In this document: positions 6,622 through 16,900 of the stretch, one piece after another
Position numbering within the stretch: the first letter of the stretch is position 1
Layout of the letters: every line of letters begins with the position of its first letter
Source: a candidate division Kazan bacterium RIFCSPLOWO2_01_FULL_48_13
GTDB lineage: Bacteria; Patescibacteriota; Kazan-3B-28; UBA10110
Reading direction: 5' to 3'
NCBI GenBank assembly: GCA_001771275.1
Contig: METE01000004.1
Coordinates: 135,819 to 171,268 of the forward strand
Length of the DNA: 35,450 nucleotides
The notes under the pieces: model-generated
The model's input: only the letters and a program-made list of their open reading frames with translations
Database searches by the model: none
What the model was told of the DNA's origin: nothing
Translations under genes and position numbers: made by a program

Positions 6622-9095
6622 CTTTTAGCAGCCTTTATTTTACCCCCAGACAGCACTAATTTGCTACCTCGCTTATCCACCTGCACCTTAGCGCCCTTGC
6701 CAAACTCTCCTTTAAGGATCGCCTCCGCCAATTGGTCCTCGATCAGATTCTGGATCACCCGCCGGACTGGCCGAGCGCCACTCTCGGGTTCAAACCCTAA
6801 AGAGGCGATCAAGTTGCGAGCGGTGGCGCTGACTTCCAAGCCAATCCGCTGACCAGCCAGCCGATCCGCCAATTGATTCAGCTGTAGATCAACTATCCGC
6901 CGGATATCTTGTTGATTTAACGGGTGAAACACTACGATCTTGTCGATCCGATTAAGCAGCTCTGGTCGAAAGGTTTTCTTTAGTTCATCCATTACCTGGG
7001 CCTGCAATCTATCGTAATCGCTCTGACTAGCTGCTTTGTTCTCCTCTCGAAAACCGATCGCGGCCTGGCGGTTGAGCAGACCGGTACCTACATTGGAGGT
7101 CAGGATCACCGTAGTATTGCGGAATGATACTTTACGGCCCTTGGCGTCGGTTAAGAATCCGTCTTCCAAAATCTGCAGTAGAATATTCATCACATCCGGG
7201 TGGGCTTTCTCAATCTCATCCAACAGCACCACAGCGTAGGGTTTGCGCCGAATCGTCTCGGTTAATTTTCCGCCCTCTTCGTAGCCCACATAACCCGCTG
7301 GCGCCCCCACCAATCGGGCCACATTGTGCTTCTCCATAAATTCGCTCATATCGATCCTGACCAGCGCCTCTTTATCTTGGAACACCTCTTCGGCCAGCAC
7401 CTTGGCCAACTCGGTTTTACCGACACCGGTTGGGCCCAAGAACATAAACGATCCCATCGGCCGATTAGGGTTGCCGATCTGCACCCGGGACCTTCTAATA
7501 GCCGAGGCGACCGCTGCTACCGCCTCATCCTGGCCAATGATCCGGCTCTTTAAAGCGCTCTCCAAATCGCTAAGATTTTTGATCTCTTCGCTAGCCAACT
7601 CCCCCACCGGGACATTGGTCCACAGCGACACCACCTTGGCGATCTCTTCGGCGGTTACTTTGGGCCAGGCATCCTTATTGTCATCGGCGCCCTCTTTTTG
7701 CGCCGCATCGATCTTTTTCTGCAGTCGCAGCTCGGCCGCTCGCAGCTTGGCCGCCTGCTCGTAATCCTGCTGCTCGACCGCCGCCTCTTTATCCTTGACT
7801 ATCCGTTCCAGTTCGGTGCGCTCCCCGGCCGTTTTGGGATGCGCCAATCCGGCAGCGATCCTCACTGCTGAGGCCGCTTCATCAATTAGATCGATCGCCT
7901 TGTCCGGCAGATACCGATCATTGATATAGCGAACCGAGAGGCCCACCGCCGCCTCGATCGCGGCAGCCGGAATAGTGACCTTGTGATGCTCTTCGTATTT
8001 TTCTTTGATCCCCATTAAAATGCCCACTGTTTCTTGCGGTGTCGGCTCTTTAACCAAAATCGGTTGGAACCGCCGCTCGAGGGCGGGGTCTTTTTCAATA
8101 TGCTTGCGATACTCGTCGGTGGTGGTGGCACCGATCATCTGCAGCTCTCCCCTAGCCAAAGCGGGTTTTAAAATATTGGCCGCATCTAAGCTGCCCTCGG
8201 CGCTGCCCGCTCCCACTAAAGTGTGCAGCTCGTCTACAAACAAAATGACATCCTTGGTTTTGCGCACTTCATCGACAATCTGATTGATGCGCTCTTCAAA
8301 TTCTCCCCGGTATTTAGTGCCGGCCACCATCGCCGATGGATTCAATACCATCAATCGTTTATTCGCTAAATTCTCCGGCACCTCACGGTTGATCATCTTG
8401 ATCGCCAGACCTTCCACGATCGCCGTTTTGCCGATTCCCGGATCGCCGATCAGTACTGGATTATTCTTGGTTCGGCGATTGAGAATCTGGATCACCCGCT
8501 GGATCTCGTTGTCCCGTCCCACGATCGGATCGATCTTCCCCTCTTTGGCCAGACTGGTTAGATCGATGCTGTAGTTATCCAGGATCGGCGTATCGGATTG
8601 TTTGCCAGTTTTGGCCTTGCCCGTTTTAGCATCACCTGCTCCTGTCATTTCAGAGGCAGAGGCGCGGATCGTTTCTAACGACAGCTTGGCGATCTCCGCC
8701 GGGTCCGCTCCCAATTCTTTAATCAAGCGATGGGCCTCGCTGTTTTTATCCTGCACCATTGCCAACAACAGATGCTCGGTACCAATATAATAGCTGCCAT
8801 GCTGAGCGGCGATTAAGACTGCCGTTTCCACCAGCCTCCGGGCCCCCGGAGTTAAACCAACTTTAGTATCCGCGCTCTGCTGAGCCAGGCTGATAATCAT
8901 ATTGGCCCGTTCGGCGCTGACGCCAAAACTATGCAAGATCTCGTAGGCCGAACCGCCCCGCACATTTAGCATCGCCAACAGCAGATGCTCGGTACCCAAG
9001 TGGGCAGCACTCAAATCCCGCGCCACTTTTTGGGCATTGGTAAGTACCTTTTTTGCGTTAGTGGTGAATTTGTCTAAATAGTTGTATCCGTCCAT
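6612..9095 (-). CDS. clpC: ATP-dependent Clp protease ATPase subunit ClpC
   Basis: ClpC is a Hsp100 AAA+ unfoldase that feeds substrates to ClpP. The 827-aa protein has two N-terminal Clp-N repeats (about 8-145), AAA module 1 with Walker A GDPGIGKT (217-224) and Walker [12 protein letters not shown], a UVR-type coiled middle domain ([16 protein letters not shown]), and AAA module 2 with Walker [10 protein letters not shown] (about 555) and [13 protein letters not shown]. The UVR segment identifies ClpC rather than ClpA or ClpB. It starts 5 bases after the nusA stop with no SD of its own, so the two are probably co-transcribed. No clpP or mcsAB is in the window. Confidence 0.97.
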   Translation of the reverse strand: MDGYNYLDKFTTNAKKVLTNAQKVARDLSAAHLGTEHLLLAMLNVRGGSAYEILHSFGVSAERANMIISLAQQSADTKVGLTPGARRLVETAVLIAAQHGSYYIGTEHLLLAMVQDKNSEAHRLIKELGADPAEIAKLSLETIRASASEMTGAGDAKTGKAKTGKQSDTPILDNYSIDLTSLAKEGKIDPIVGRDNEIQRVIQILNRRTKNNPVLIGDPGIGKTAIVEGLAIKMINREVPENLANKRLMVLNPSAMVAGTKYRGEFEERINQIVDEVRKTKDVILFVDELHTLVGAGSAEGSLDAANILKPALARGELQMIGATTTDEYRKHIEKDPALERRFQPILVKEPTPQETVGILMGIKEKYEEHHKVTIPAAAIEAAVGLSVRYINDRYLPDKAIDLIDEAASAVRIAAGLAHPKTAGERTELERIVKDKEAAVEQQDYEQAAKLRAAELRLQKKIDAAQKEGADDNKDAWPKVTAEEIAKVVSLWTNVPVGELASEEIKNLSDLESALKSRIIGQDEAVAAVASAIRRSRVQIGNPNRPMGSFMFLGPTGVGKTELAKVLAEEVFQDKEALVRIDMSEFMEKHNVARLVGAPAGYVGYEEGGKLTETIRRKPYAVVLLDEIEKAHPDVMNILLQILEDGFLTDAKGRKVSFRNTTVILTSNVGTGLLNRQAAIGFREENKAASQSDYDRLQAQVMDELKKTFRPELLNRIDKIVVFHPLNQQDIRRIVDLQLNQLADRLAGQRIGLEVSATARNLIASLGFEPESGARPVRRVIQNLIEDQLAEAILKGEFGKGAKVQVDKRGSKLVLSGGKIKAAKRPA

Positions 9096-9100
9096 TGAGC

Positions 9101-10267
9101 TTAAGCTTCGGTTGATCCTTCAGTTGTCTTAGGCGGCGTTATTTCAGTGGTTGGCTCGATCGGTGCTTCGGCCGATTCGACTACTTCGGAGGACTCTGCA
9201 GCTTCCTCCGCTGCGGCTACTCCCGGCAGCGGCATCCCTTCTTTATCAACTTCAATCTGCCAGCCAGTTAGTTTGCTCGCCAACCGGACATTCTGGCCTG
9301 CCTTACCGATCGTCAAAGAGAGCTGATCGCCGGCCACTTTAATTTTAGCGGTTTTAGCGGATTCGTGCAGCTCTACTTCATCAACCTTGGCTGGCGCCAA
9401 AGCATTGATGATAAACTGCTGAGCGTTCACATCCCATAGCACGATGTCGATCTTCTCTTCGCCGATCTCTGCCATTACTGCCTGCACCCGGACCCCTCGT
9501 CGACCAACCAGTGAACCCACTGGGTCAATCGCCTCCTGATGAGAGACCACCGCCACCTTCGAGCGAACCCCGGCCTCGCGGGCAATACCTTTGATCTCGA
9601 CCGTTCCCGCAGTAATCTCCGGTACCTCCATCTCAAACAGCCGCCGGATCATCTCGGGATGCGCCCGCGAGACGATCACCTGCGGATCACGGCCGCCGGA
9701 TTGAACTTCGACTACATAAACTTTAAACCGTTGTCCCACATAATACCGATCAGTCCGCGACTGTTCCGACGGGAACAGAATACCGGAAGTTTTGCCGATG
9801 TCGATCATTACCACATCACCCTCGATCCGTTGGACCACACCCTGCACCAATTGGCCGATCTTGGATTGATATTCAGTAAAGATGATGTCGCGCTCCGCCT
9901 CCCGCAATCGCTGCAGGATAACCTGTTTGGCAGTCTGGGCGGCTACCCGACCGTACTCCGCCGGTGGAAAGACCTCTTCTTTTATCTCGCCCTCCAGCTC
10001 AGCTTTCTTATCAATCTTTTTAGCGTCTTTGAGTGAGATCTCCTTCATCGGGTCTTCTACCGTTTCGACAATCTTATGCACCACAAAGATTCGGGTCTTT
10101 TCGGTTTCAGGATCGATCTGGGCCACGATCGTCTGTTCCTTCTGGCCAAAATCCTTCCGATAAGCGGCGGCTAAAGCCGCCTCAACCGTTTCTAAGACCA
10201 CCTCTTTGGGGATACCTTTCTCTTCGGCAATCTGATTGATCGCTGACATAAATTGGGATGATTCCAT
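9101..10267 (-). CDS. nusA: Transcription termination/antitermination factor NusA
   Basis: NusA binds RNA polymerase and nascent RNA, modulating pausing, termination and antitermination. The 388-aa protein has the polymerase-binding N-terminal domain (1 to about 115), an S1 domain (from about 130, GQLVQGVVQRIEGDVVMIDIG), and KH1 and KH2 with GRRG and GKAG loops. It lacks the C-terminal acidic repeats of E. coli NusA and instead ends in a short Ala/Glu/Pro/Thr tail. It has one of the clearest SDs here, AAAGGAGAG, 3-4 nt before ATG. A terminator-like hairpin sits directly upstream (10285-10308). Confidence 0.96.
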   Translation of the reverse strand: MESSQFMSAINQIAEEKGIPKEVVLETVEAALAAAYRKDFGQKEQTIVAQIDPETEKTRIFVVHKIVETVEDPMKEISLKDAKKIDKKAELEGEIKEEVFPPAEYGRVAAQTAKQVILQRLREAERDIIFTEYQSKIGQLVQGVVQRIEGDVVMIDIGKTSGILFPSEQSRTDRYYVGQRFKVYVVEVQSGGRDPQVIVSRAHPEMIRRLFEMEVPEITAGTVEIKGIAREAGVRSKVAVVSHQEAIDPVGSLVGRRGVRVQAVMAEIGEEKIDIVLWDVNAQQFIINALAPAKVDEVELHESAKTAKIKVAGDQLSLTIGKAGQNVRLASKLTGWQIEVDKEGMPLPGVAAAEEAAESSEVVESAEAPIEPTTEITPPKTTEGSTEA

Positions 10268-10284
10268 AACTCTCCTTTAGCTCT

Positions 10285-10308
10285 TAAAAAAGTGGGCTGC
10301 ACCCACTT
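10285..10308 (-). terminator. Intrinsic terminator upstream of nusA
   Basis: On the minus strand AAGTGGG-TGCAG-CCCACTT is followed by TTTTT (stem 10308-10302 with 10296-10290, T-tract to 10285). It ends eight bases before the nusA SD. It either ends the rplS-rnhB-yraN transcript or acts as an attenuator in the nusA leader, because the only room for a nusA promoter is upstream of it. Confidence 0.75.
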
Positions 10309-10327
10309 CATCCAACAAAGTCAATCT

Positions 10328-10356
10328 ATCATATCTCGGGTAAAAGTCAAATTAAA
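10328..10356 (-). promoter_or_regulatory. Candidate nusA promoter
   Basis: TTTAAT (10356-10351), 17-base spacer, TATGAT (10333-10328) on the minus strand. The start near 10321 would place the hairpin at 10285-10308 inside a leader of about 53 nt. The -35 match is only 3 of 6. Confidence 0.4.
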
Positions 10357-10358
10357 GG

Positions 10359-10712
10359 CTAAAAAGCATGGTCAATCAACCAGGCCTGATAGCGCCGGTC
10401 AGCCGGTCGATAGATGACTTCGACCACCCCAAAGTCGACCGGGCCAGGATGTCGGGCAGCTACTATATGGTAGTCAGCCAACCGCCGTAGCCGCCGCTGC
10501 TTGTCGTAAGTAACCGCCTCGCCCGGCCAGCCAAAGGATAGTCCAGCCCGGGTTTTAACTTCGATGAAATATCGTACACCCATTCGTTCGGCAATAATAT
10601 CTATCTCGCCCAGCGGGCAGACAAAATTCCGTTCAAGAATAATAAACCCTAAGGCAGCCAGCAGCTTGCCCGCCACTATTTCACCCGATTGGCCCAGGGC
10701 AGCTTCTCTCAC
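10359..10712 (-). CDS. yraN: YraN family (UPF0102) nuclease-fold protein
   Basis: A 117-aa protein of the UPF0102/YraN family, with a restriction-endonuclease-like fold and no firmly assigned cellular role. The family core is intact: GEIVAGKLLAALGF, LERNFVCPLGEIDIIAE (acidic residues of the nuclease core) and YFIEVKTRAG (the E-x-K element), then GEAVTYDKQRRLRRLADY. It overlaps the rnhB stop by 4 bases (ATGA), so the two are translationally coupled. The rplS-rnhB-yraN order is widespread in bacteria and supports the call. Confidence 0.93.
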   Translation of the reverse strand: MREAALGQSGEIVAGKLLAALGFIILERNFVCPLGEIDIIAERMGVRYFIEVKTRAGLSFGWPGEAVTYDKQRRLRRLADYHIVAARHPGPVDFGVVEVIYRPADRRYQAWLIDHAF

Positions 10713-11362
10713 TGCGACAACTGCAGATTAGCAGTAGCAGAGACAGTCTGCTTTACCGGTTTAAAACTTTGGCGATGCCAGCAGGATACACCCAGCTCCC
10801 GCAGTTTGATTTGATGGAACGCGGTACCGTAACCCTTATTAACCGATAGGCCATATCCCGGAGTTAGTTGGTCGATCTCATCCATCATTCGATCCCGTGC
10901 TACCTTGGCCACAATCGAAGCGGCAGCAATCGATAGGGACTTCTGATCGCCATCAATGATTCCCATCGATGGCGCGCCGGAGAATCCCACCCGAAACCCA
11001 TCTACCAAAATAAAATCCGGCCTGATCGAGAGATTACTCACCGCCCGACGCATGGCTAAATAGGTGGCCTGCCCCACTCCCATCTCGTCCAACTCATTGT
11101 TCTCAACGATGCCAATTCCAATGTCGGTCGCTAACCGGTAGACTTTTAATAAGATACTTTCCCGCTGCCGAGGAGTTAATAATTTCGAATCATTAATTCC
11201 ATACGAACGATTTAAAAAGGGCAGCACAACTGCTGCCGCCACTACTGGTCCAGCCCACGCTCCTCGACCAGCCTCATCCACTCCGACCACCACCAAATTA
11301 CCCTGGGATCTAAGCTCCCGTTCAAATTTGAAATTAGGCTTGACCTTCCTCTGTCTCCTCAC
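10709..11362 (-). CDS. rnhB: Ribonuclease HII
   Basis: RNase HII nicks DNA at misincorporated ribonucleotides and degrades RNA in RNA-DNA hybrids. The 217-aa protein carries the signature VVGVDEAGRGAWAGPV, with the first catalytic Asp-Glu, then INDSKLLTPRQRE, DFILVDGF and SIVAKVARDRMM. Length is normal for bacterial RNase HII. The start overlaps the end of rplS by 29 bases; I see no good later start before the catalytic motif, so the overlap is probably real. It also overlaps yraN by 4 bases. Confidence 0.95.
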   Translation of the reverse strand: MRRQRKVKPNFKFERELRSQGNLVVVGVDEAGRGAWAGPVVAAAVVLPFLNRSYGINDSKLLTPRQRESILLKVYRLATDIGIGIVENNELDEMGVGQATYLAMRRAVSNLSIRPDFILVDGFRVGFSGAPSMGIIDGDQKSLSIAAASIVAKVARDRMMDEIDQLTPGYGLSVNKGYGTAFHQIKLRELGVSCWHRQSFKPVKQTVSATANLQLSQ

Positions 11363-11870
11363 CGCTGGGCACCTCCGCCTCTACTGTATCATCAGCCGAG
11401 GGTGTGGTCGAAGGCGCATCGGAAGTTACCTGAGCACTATCTTGCGCTTTAGCGGCCTCTACCGCTTCCGCCAGCTCTGCTTCAGTTGGGACCTGTTCCT
11501 CGTCGGCCGTCGCCACTAATTCCCAAACATCGCGATCGATCTTTTTATCCTTCATTTTAAGCGCCTTGCCGGATAACTCACGCAGATAATAGAGCTTTGA
11601 CCGGCGGACTTGCGAACCTTTTTTAAATTCGATTTTAACGATATTGGGAGACTGCAGCAGGTAGACTCGCTCTACCCCCACCCCTGAGGCGATCTTTCGA
11701 ACTGTAAAAGTAGCGTTGGGGCCAACCTGCCCGTGCGTCTTGATCACAATACCCTCAAATACCTGGATCCGCTCCTTGTCGCCCTCTTTGATCTTTTGAT
11801 GGACCCGGACAATATCCCCCGGGTGAACCTCGGGTAGTTTGGACTTGGATTGAACTAAACTTTTAACCAT
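11334..11870 (-). CDS. rplS: 50S ribosomal protein L19 with acidic tail
   Basis: L19 lies at the 30S-50S interface. Residues 1 to about 115 are the normal L19 fold (VHPGDIVRVHQKIKEGDKERIQVFEGIVI; SGVGVERVYLLQSPNI; RRSKLYYLREL). Residues from about 120 to 178 form a Glu/Ala/Thr-rich acidic tail not found in typical L19 of about 115 aa. Its coding end overlaps rnhB. A promoter with -35 and extended -10 lies upstream, with a weak GAGG about 11 nt before ATG. Confidence 0.95.
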   Translation of the reverse strand: MVKSLVQSKSKLPEVHPGDIVRVHQKIKEGDKERIQVFEGIVIKTHGQVGPNATFTVRKIASGVGVERVYLLQSPNIVKIEFKKGSQVRRSKLYYLRELSGKALKMKDKKIDRDVWELVATADEEQVPTEAELAEAVEAAKAQDSAQVTSDAPSTTPSADDTVEAEVPSGEETEEGQA

Positions 11871-11888
11871 AGCTTTATATACCTCGCT

Positions 11889-11917
11889 ATGTTAGCAGAA
11901 AGGCTGACGGTAATCAA
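11889..11917 (-). promoter_or_regulatory. Promoter of rplS-rnhB-yraN
   Basis: TTGATT (11917-11912), exact 17-base spacer, TAACAT (11894-11889) preceded by TGC (extended -10), on the minus strand. It lies right after the terminator at 11923-11953, marking a clean operon border. Confidence 0.75.
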
Positions 11918-11922
11918 GAGGT

Positions 11923-11953
11923 AAAAAAATCGGGGTGGCTGGAGGCCACCCCG
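11923..11953 (-). terminator. Strong intrinsic terminator of the hydrolase lipoprotein gene
   Basis: On the minus strand a perfect 9-bp stem CGGGGTGGC-CTCCA-GCCACCCCG (11953-11931) is followed by ATTTTTTT (11930-11923). It directly follows the stop of the lipoprotein gene. Confidence 0.92.
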
Positions 11954-11956
11954 GGA

Positions 11957-13894
11957 TTACCGGGACGGTTTGATCGCCAACTGAGAGGCTCCCTCTTTCG
12001 TCAGCCAAAAGAATTCACTTAAATCTGGCTCCGCTTTGGTACAATCCAAAAACGATTGAATGTCCAGCAGATAGATGCCACTGACTCTATCCCACTCACC
12101 TACTAAATAGAGATGATTGTAGACAGGATCATAAGCGGCTTCGGAAAAATTGAACTGCCGATCAAGCGTCAATACAACATCTGTGTCATTCTGTTCAATG
12201 TTCCACTGGGCTGGATCGTATCGTACCTCAACCGACAGATGTTTGGCTAATAAACCGGTGACTACCGTGATTCGCTGGCTGTCAACTGCACTGCCTAAGC
12301 CAATCACGATCATACCGCCGATCGGTCCTTTAACCAGAAACGGCCGGGAACAATTGGATTGAATCAAGTTAGTCGCCGCTGCATTGCGTTCCCGCGGACT
12401 CACCCAGCGCAATTCATTAGAACTATCGACAATATAGAGTCGGCCCAATAGCTGATCGACCGTCCACACCGGCGGAGCGATCAATGTAATGTCGGTAGCC
12501 ACCACTGCCCGATCGTCATTCGCCAATCGATGAACTAATAGATTGCTGGCACTTTGGTAAGTTAGCCATCGATCATTCGGCGACCAAGCGGGACACCGAC
12601 TCTGCCCATCAAAACTGATCTGATGAGCCGCCACTCCCGACCAAACATAGATGTTGCTGACACCGTCATCATCAACATCAAACGCCAAGCTCTCGCCCGT
12701 ATCATCAAATTGAGGATGGCCGTGAACTCCTGCGATCGATAGCGTGTACGATCTTTCCCAATTCTCGTCCGCCAAAGTCAGTTGGCCATCCGGATTGATG
12801 TAAGCGAACCTCGCCCAAGCGAGAGCGCCATTCCCATCATTGGGAAGTTCAATAATATCCGGCGTAGCCGGCAGATCTGTCTCAACCCAATTAGACCTTA
12901 GCCTTAACACCTGATCGAGCCACTCCAGGGTCAATCGATCGAGAGCCAGATCGCCTTTGCCCGACACCAAGTCCCAATGATCGTAGCCATCGAGTATTTG
13001 ATAGAAGGGCACTTGGCCGTTGAGAATTCCGGAGGATACTGGCACCAATCCATCGCTCCGTCGGTCCATTTTGCTATCGCTGCCCCAGGCAGATTGAGCA
13101 ATGAGTGTCGCGCCCAATTCAGCAAACTGTCGATTGTCTTGAATGCCACCCATAAATCCCCGCTCCGCCAATAGCGCATCAACTAAATTAATGTTGCGCT
13201 CCCAAAAACTAACTGATGGAGTAGCGATCCGGCCGACAAAAAACTTTAACCGGCTATGGGGAGTCTTGGATTCTGGGTAGCTCACCGCCAACTGTTCTGT
13301 CCCCACTGCCAATCGATCAAACAACGGAATTAATTTAGCGTACAGCACTGGGAATGTTTTCTCTACTGCCTGATCCCGCACATTTTTGTGCGCTATCGGG
13401 GTAGATAGAATTGGACCGCCCAGCAATGCGCCGCCCGCCACATTCTGGTAGCGCTGATCCAACAGCCAACCAACCACCGCGCCTTCGCTATGGGCCACCA
13501 CAGCGATGGCACAGTTATCGCCAAAATTGCGATTACCGGCAATGGTTCGGGACAGATCGTCGGCTATTTTGGCAATATCCTGATTGGGGTAGTAACCGTA
13601 AAACCAATACTCGGCCAACGCGCTGACTTTGGCCCCAAACATCTCCGGCCCCAGCTGCTCGAAATTCCCAGTTTTGATGCTAAAGTAATCCTCCAACTCG
13701 GCTGGGTTGAGTCCATGGGGATCGGTAGTCGTTACACAACCGGGAATAAAAATGATCTTCTTGGGCGAATCAGCTGTTTGGTCCGACCAGCGCACCAATC
13801 GACCATTGCCCGGTTCGACCGCTGACTGATCGGTCGGCTTAACACATGCAGCCAGCCACATTAGCACTAACGCCAAACCCAAAATGCGCCGCAT
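11957..13894 (-). CDS. Lipoprotein with alpha/beta-hydrolase and beta-propeller-like domains
   Basis: A 645-aa surface lipoprotein. The signal peptide ends in the lipobox LAAC (Cys17). Residues about 45-330 form an alpha/beta-hydrolase: IIFIPGC strand, nucleophile elbow AHSEG with Ser136, then SDGLVPVSS (Asp281) and GYDHWDL (His306) as a plausible triad. Residues about 350-630 carry repeated beta-propeller-like units (HPQFDDTGESLAF, CPAWSPNDRWLTYQS), as in TolB/DPP-type propellers. A lipase, esterase or peptidase role is inferred; the substrate is unknown. I start at the ATG at 13894, because the GTG at 13903 is part of a perfect SD, AAGGAGGTGA, 7 nt before the ATG. It has its own terminator. 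Confidence 0.75.
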   Translation of the reverse strand: MRRILGLALVLMWLAACVKPTDQSAVEPGNGRLVRWSDQTADSPKKIIFIPGCVTTTDPHGLNPAELEDYFSIKTGNFEQLGPEMFGAKVSALAEYWFYGYYPNQDIAKIADDLSRTIAGNRNFGDNCAIAVVAHSEGAVVGWLLDQRYQNVAGGALLGGPILSTPIAHKNVRDQAVEKTFPVLYAKLIPLFDRLAVGTEQLAVSYPESKTPHSRLKFFVGRIATPSVSFWERNINLVDALLAERGFMGGIQDNRQFAELGATLIAQSAWGSDSKMDRRSDGLVPVSSGILNGQVPFYQILDGYDHWDLVSGKGDLALDRLTLEWLDQVLRLRSNWVETDLPATPDIIELPNDGNGALAWARFAYINPDGQLTLADENWERSYTLSIAGVHGHPQFDDTGESLAFDVDDDGVSNIYVWSGVAAHQISFDGQSRCPAWSPNDRWLTYQSASNLLVHRLANDDRAVVATDITLIAPPVWTVDQLLGRLYIVDSSNELRWVSPRERNAAATNLIQSNCSRPFLVKGPIGGMIVIGLGSAVDSQRITVVTGLLAKHLSVEVRYDPAQWNIEQNDTDVVLTLDRQFNFSEAAYDPVYNHLYLVGEWDRVSGIYLLDIQSFLDCTKAEPDLSEFFWLTKEGASQLAIKPSR

Positions 13895-13943
13895 AACTAT
13901 CACCTCCTTCGGCGCTCAGCCTAAATCTCAAAGTACAGCATGC

Positions 13944-16900
13944 TCAGCTGGAGAGTTCCTTAATTAAATTCTGCTCCAACTCCTTGGTTTGATTGATCTT
14001 GGTCGTAGTCTTCAGCCGCTGCCAGACATTTTTAGCCAAGACCTCGATCTCAACCCCCATCTCACCGGGGTGCTGCCCTAACATCTGTTTGAGCGATTTT
14101 AATCTATCGGCGCCAAACTCTTTCGGCAGCCTGACTACCAAATTGCCCGCCTGATATCTAAAATAACCGCGATCAGCTGGCGGCGGCGTCATAGTGGCCG
14201 AGCCGCCGTTTGGTCGAGAAAACGGCGCGTTCCGTTTTAACTCAGCCAAAGCCGTTTCGGTAACCTCAATGATAGTTTCGGCGACAATCTTGGCTTCACT
14301 GCGTACGATGATCTCGCCCTCTTCTTCGCTCACCTGATCTTTAACATTGATCCGGCCATCGATTACCACCACTCGATCAATCGTCAATAGGTCGCGTAGG
14401 GCCTGCAGCACTTTGGGAAAAACGATCACCTCCAGACTCCCGGTCAGATCTTCCAGACGCATAAACATCATTTCTTCGCCCAGCTTAGTTTTGACTCGCT
14501 GGACCGAGGCGATGATCCCGCCGACTCGCGTCTTCTTGCCGTCGCTGTTCTCGTGCAATGTATTGATCGGGGTTACCAGCCCTGCCAACTGCGGCCCTAA
14601 TTCTTTGAGTGGATGCTTGGACACAAAAGTGCCCAACAACTCTTTTTCCCAAGCCAACCGCTCTTTCTCGGTTGATAAGGGACCGGGTTTTAACTGCAAT
14701 ACGGGAGCCGTGGCCATCTCTTTGCCAAAGATCCCCATTTGATTGATATCGCTGTCGCGATGCAGTCTCACTACAAATTCGACCATCCCCTCCACATTGT
14801 CAAACAGCTGCCGCCGATCGCCGAACTCATCCAAGGCCCCCGCTTTAGCCAGCGACTCCAAGGTTTTCTTATTTAGCGCGTCTTTCGGTACCCGAGTTAA
14901 GAAATCCACCAGATTAGCATAGGCGCCGTGTTCCTGGCGCTCGTCTACGATCAAGTCGGAGACCTTGCGGCCTACATTTTTTATTACATTGAGGCCAAAT
15001 CTAATATTGCCGCCATCTTTCACCACCGCGAAATCGGTAAAGCTTTCGTTAACCGACGGGGGCATTACTTTAATATTAAGATGCTCCGCCTCGGCGATAT
15101 TTTTGGCCACCTTATCCAGATCACCTTGGTCCGATGTCATCAAAGCTGCCAAAAATTCATTGGGATAATGCGCCTTTAAGTAAGCCGTTTGATAAGCGAT
15201 CATCGCATAGCAGCTGGCGTGAGCTTTGTTAAATCCATATCGGGCAAACGGCTCGACGAACTCAAACAAATGTTCAGCGATCCTTTTGTCCACTCCGTGG
15301 GCGATACCGCCTTCGATAAACTTCTTTTTCTGCTCGAACAACAGCGATTCGATCTTTTTACCGATCGCCTTTCTTAAGACATCCGCCTCACCCATGGTAA
15401 ATCCGCACAGATCCCGGGCAATTCTTAAGACCTGCTCTTGATAGACAGCGATACCGTAGGTCTCTTTGAGGATTGGCTCCAATTTGGGATGCAGATATTC
15501 AATTTTTTTTCTGCCGTGCTTACGATCAATAAAGTCCGGGATCAGCTCGATCGGTCCCGGCCGATACAGCGCCACCATTGCGATGATGTCCGAGAAGATC
15601 GAAGGTTTTAGAGCCTGTAAATTGCGCTTCATTCCGTCGCTTTCCAGCTGGAATACACCAGTGGTCAGGCCCCGACTCAATAACTGGTAGGTCGGCTTAT
15701 CGCCCAGGGGGATCTTGGATATATCAATTTCCACCTCGCGGGTCTTTCGAATAATGCGCAGGGCGTTTTTGATAATGGTAAGGTTTTTTAATCCCAAAAA
15801 ATCAATCTTCAGCAAGCCCAGCTTTTCGATCGGGAACATCGAGTACTGGGTGACCAGAGAAATGTCTCCCTTGCTGGCTGTTTGCAGTGGAGTGTAGTTG
15901 ACTAAATCCTGGTCGGCAATCACCACCCCAGCTGCGTGAACCGAAGTGTGGCGCACTACCCCCTCTAACTTGCGCGCCAGATCGATCAGGCTTTTAATCT
16001 TGGCATCTTGATCGTACAGGCCTTTTAGCTCGTCGACCGCCTTGATCGCTTCGTCCAACCCCATCCCAAACGGCACTAATTTAGCGATGCGGTCCATTTC
16101 GGAGTAGCTGAATCCCAGCGCCCGGCCAGTATCCCGCACGGCCGCCCGCGCCGCCATCGTACCAAAGGTAACAATCTGCGCTACCCGGTCTTTGCCGTAT
16201 TTGCTTACGACATATTCGATCACTTCACCGCGCCTGTCATCGGCAAAGTCAATATCAAAATCCGGCATCGAGATGCGTTCAGGATTCAAGAATCGCTCAA
16301 AGATCAGATCGTATTCCAGCGGATCAAGATCAGTGATGTTAAGCACATAGGAGACCAGGCTAGCCGCTCCGCTCCCTCGTCCCGGACCAACTACGATTCC
16401 ATGATCCTTCGCCCAGTGGATAAAATCAGCTACCACCAAAAAATACGACTCGTAGTTCATCTGATGAATCACCGATAACTCATACTCTAACCGCTGTTTA
16501 ACGACATCCAAAGGATTATCGCCAAACCGCCACTTAGTTCCTTTTACCACCATATCGAACAGCCGGCTTTGCGGCGTCTCCCCTTCCGGCAAATCAAATC
16601 GCGGCAAGATAATCTTGCCTAATTCTAATTTAACCTCGCACTGATCAGCTATCTTGCGCGTGTTGCTGATAGCTTCCGGCACATCGCCAAACGCCGCCAT
16701 CAATTCCGCCGGATCGGTCAGATCAAAAATCTCGCCCTTCATACTAAACCGTTTTTCGTCGGTTACCTTGGCTCCAGTCTGAACACACAGCAACACATCT
16801 TGCGCCTCGGCATCTTCGGCGCACAGATAGTGAGAATCGCAGGTGACCACCAGCGGCAAACTACGCTCACGGGCGATTAGTTTTAGCCGCTCATTAACTA

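Noticed and set aside
9539-10036. 165-codon plus-strand frame inside nusA
   Set aside because: His/Asp/Arg-rich shadow of the S1-KH coding region with no family resemblance.
13895-13903. Upstream GTG start for the hydrolase lipoprotein
   Set aside because: The GTG is part of the AAGGAGGTGA ribosome binding site; the ATG at 13894 gives correct spacing and a typical signal peptide.
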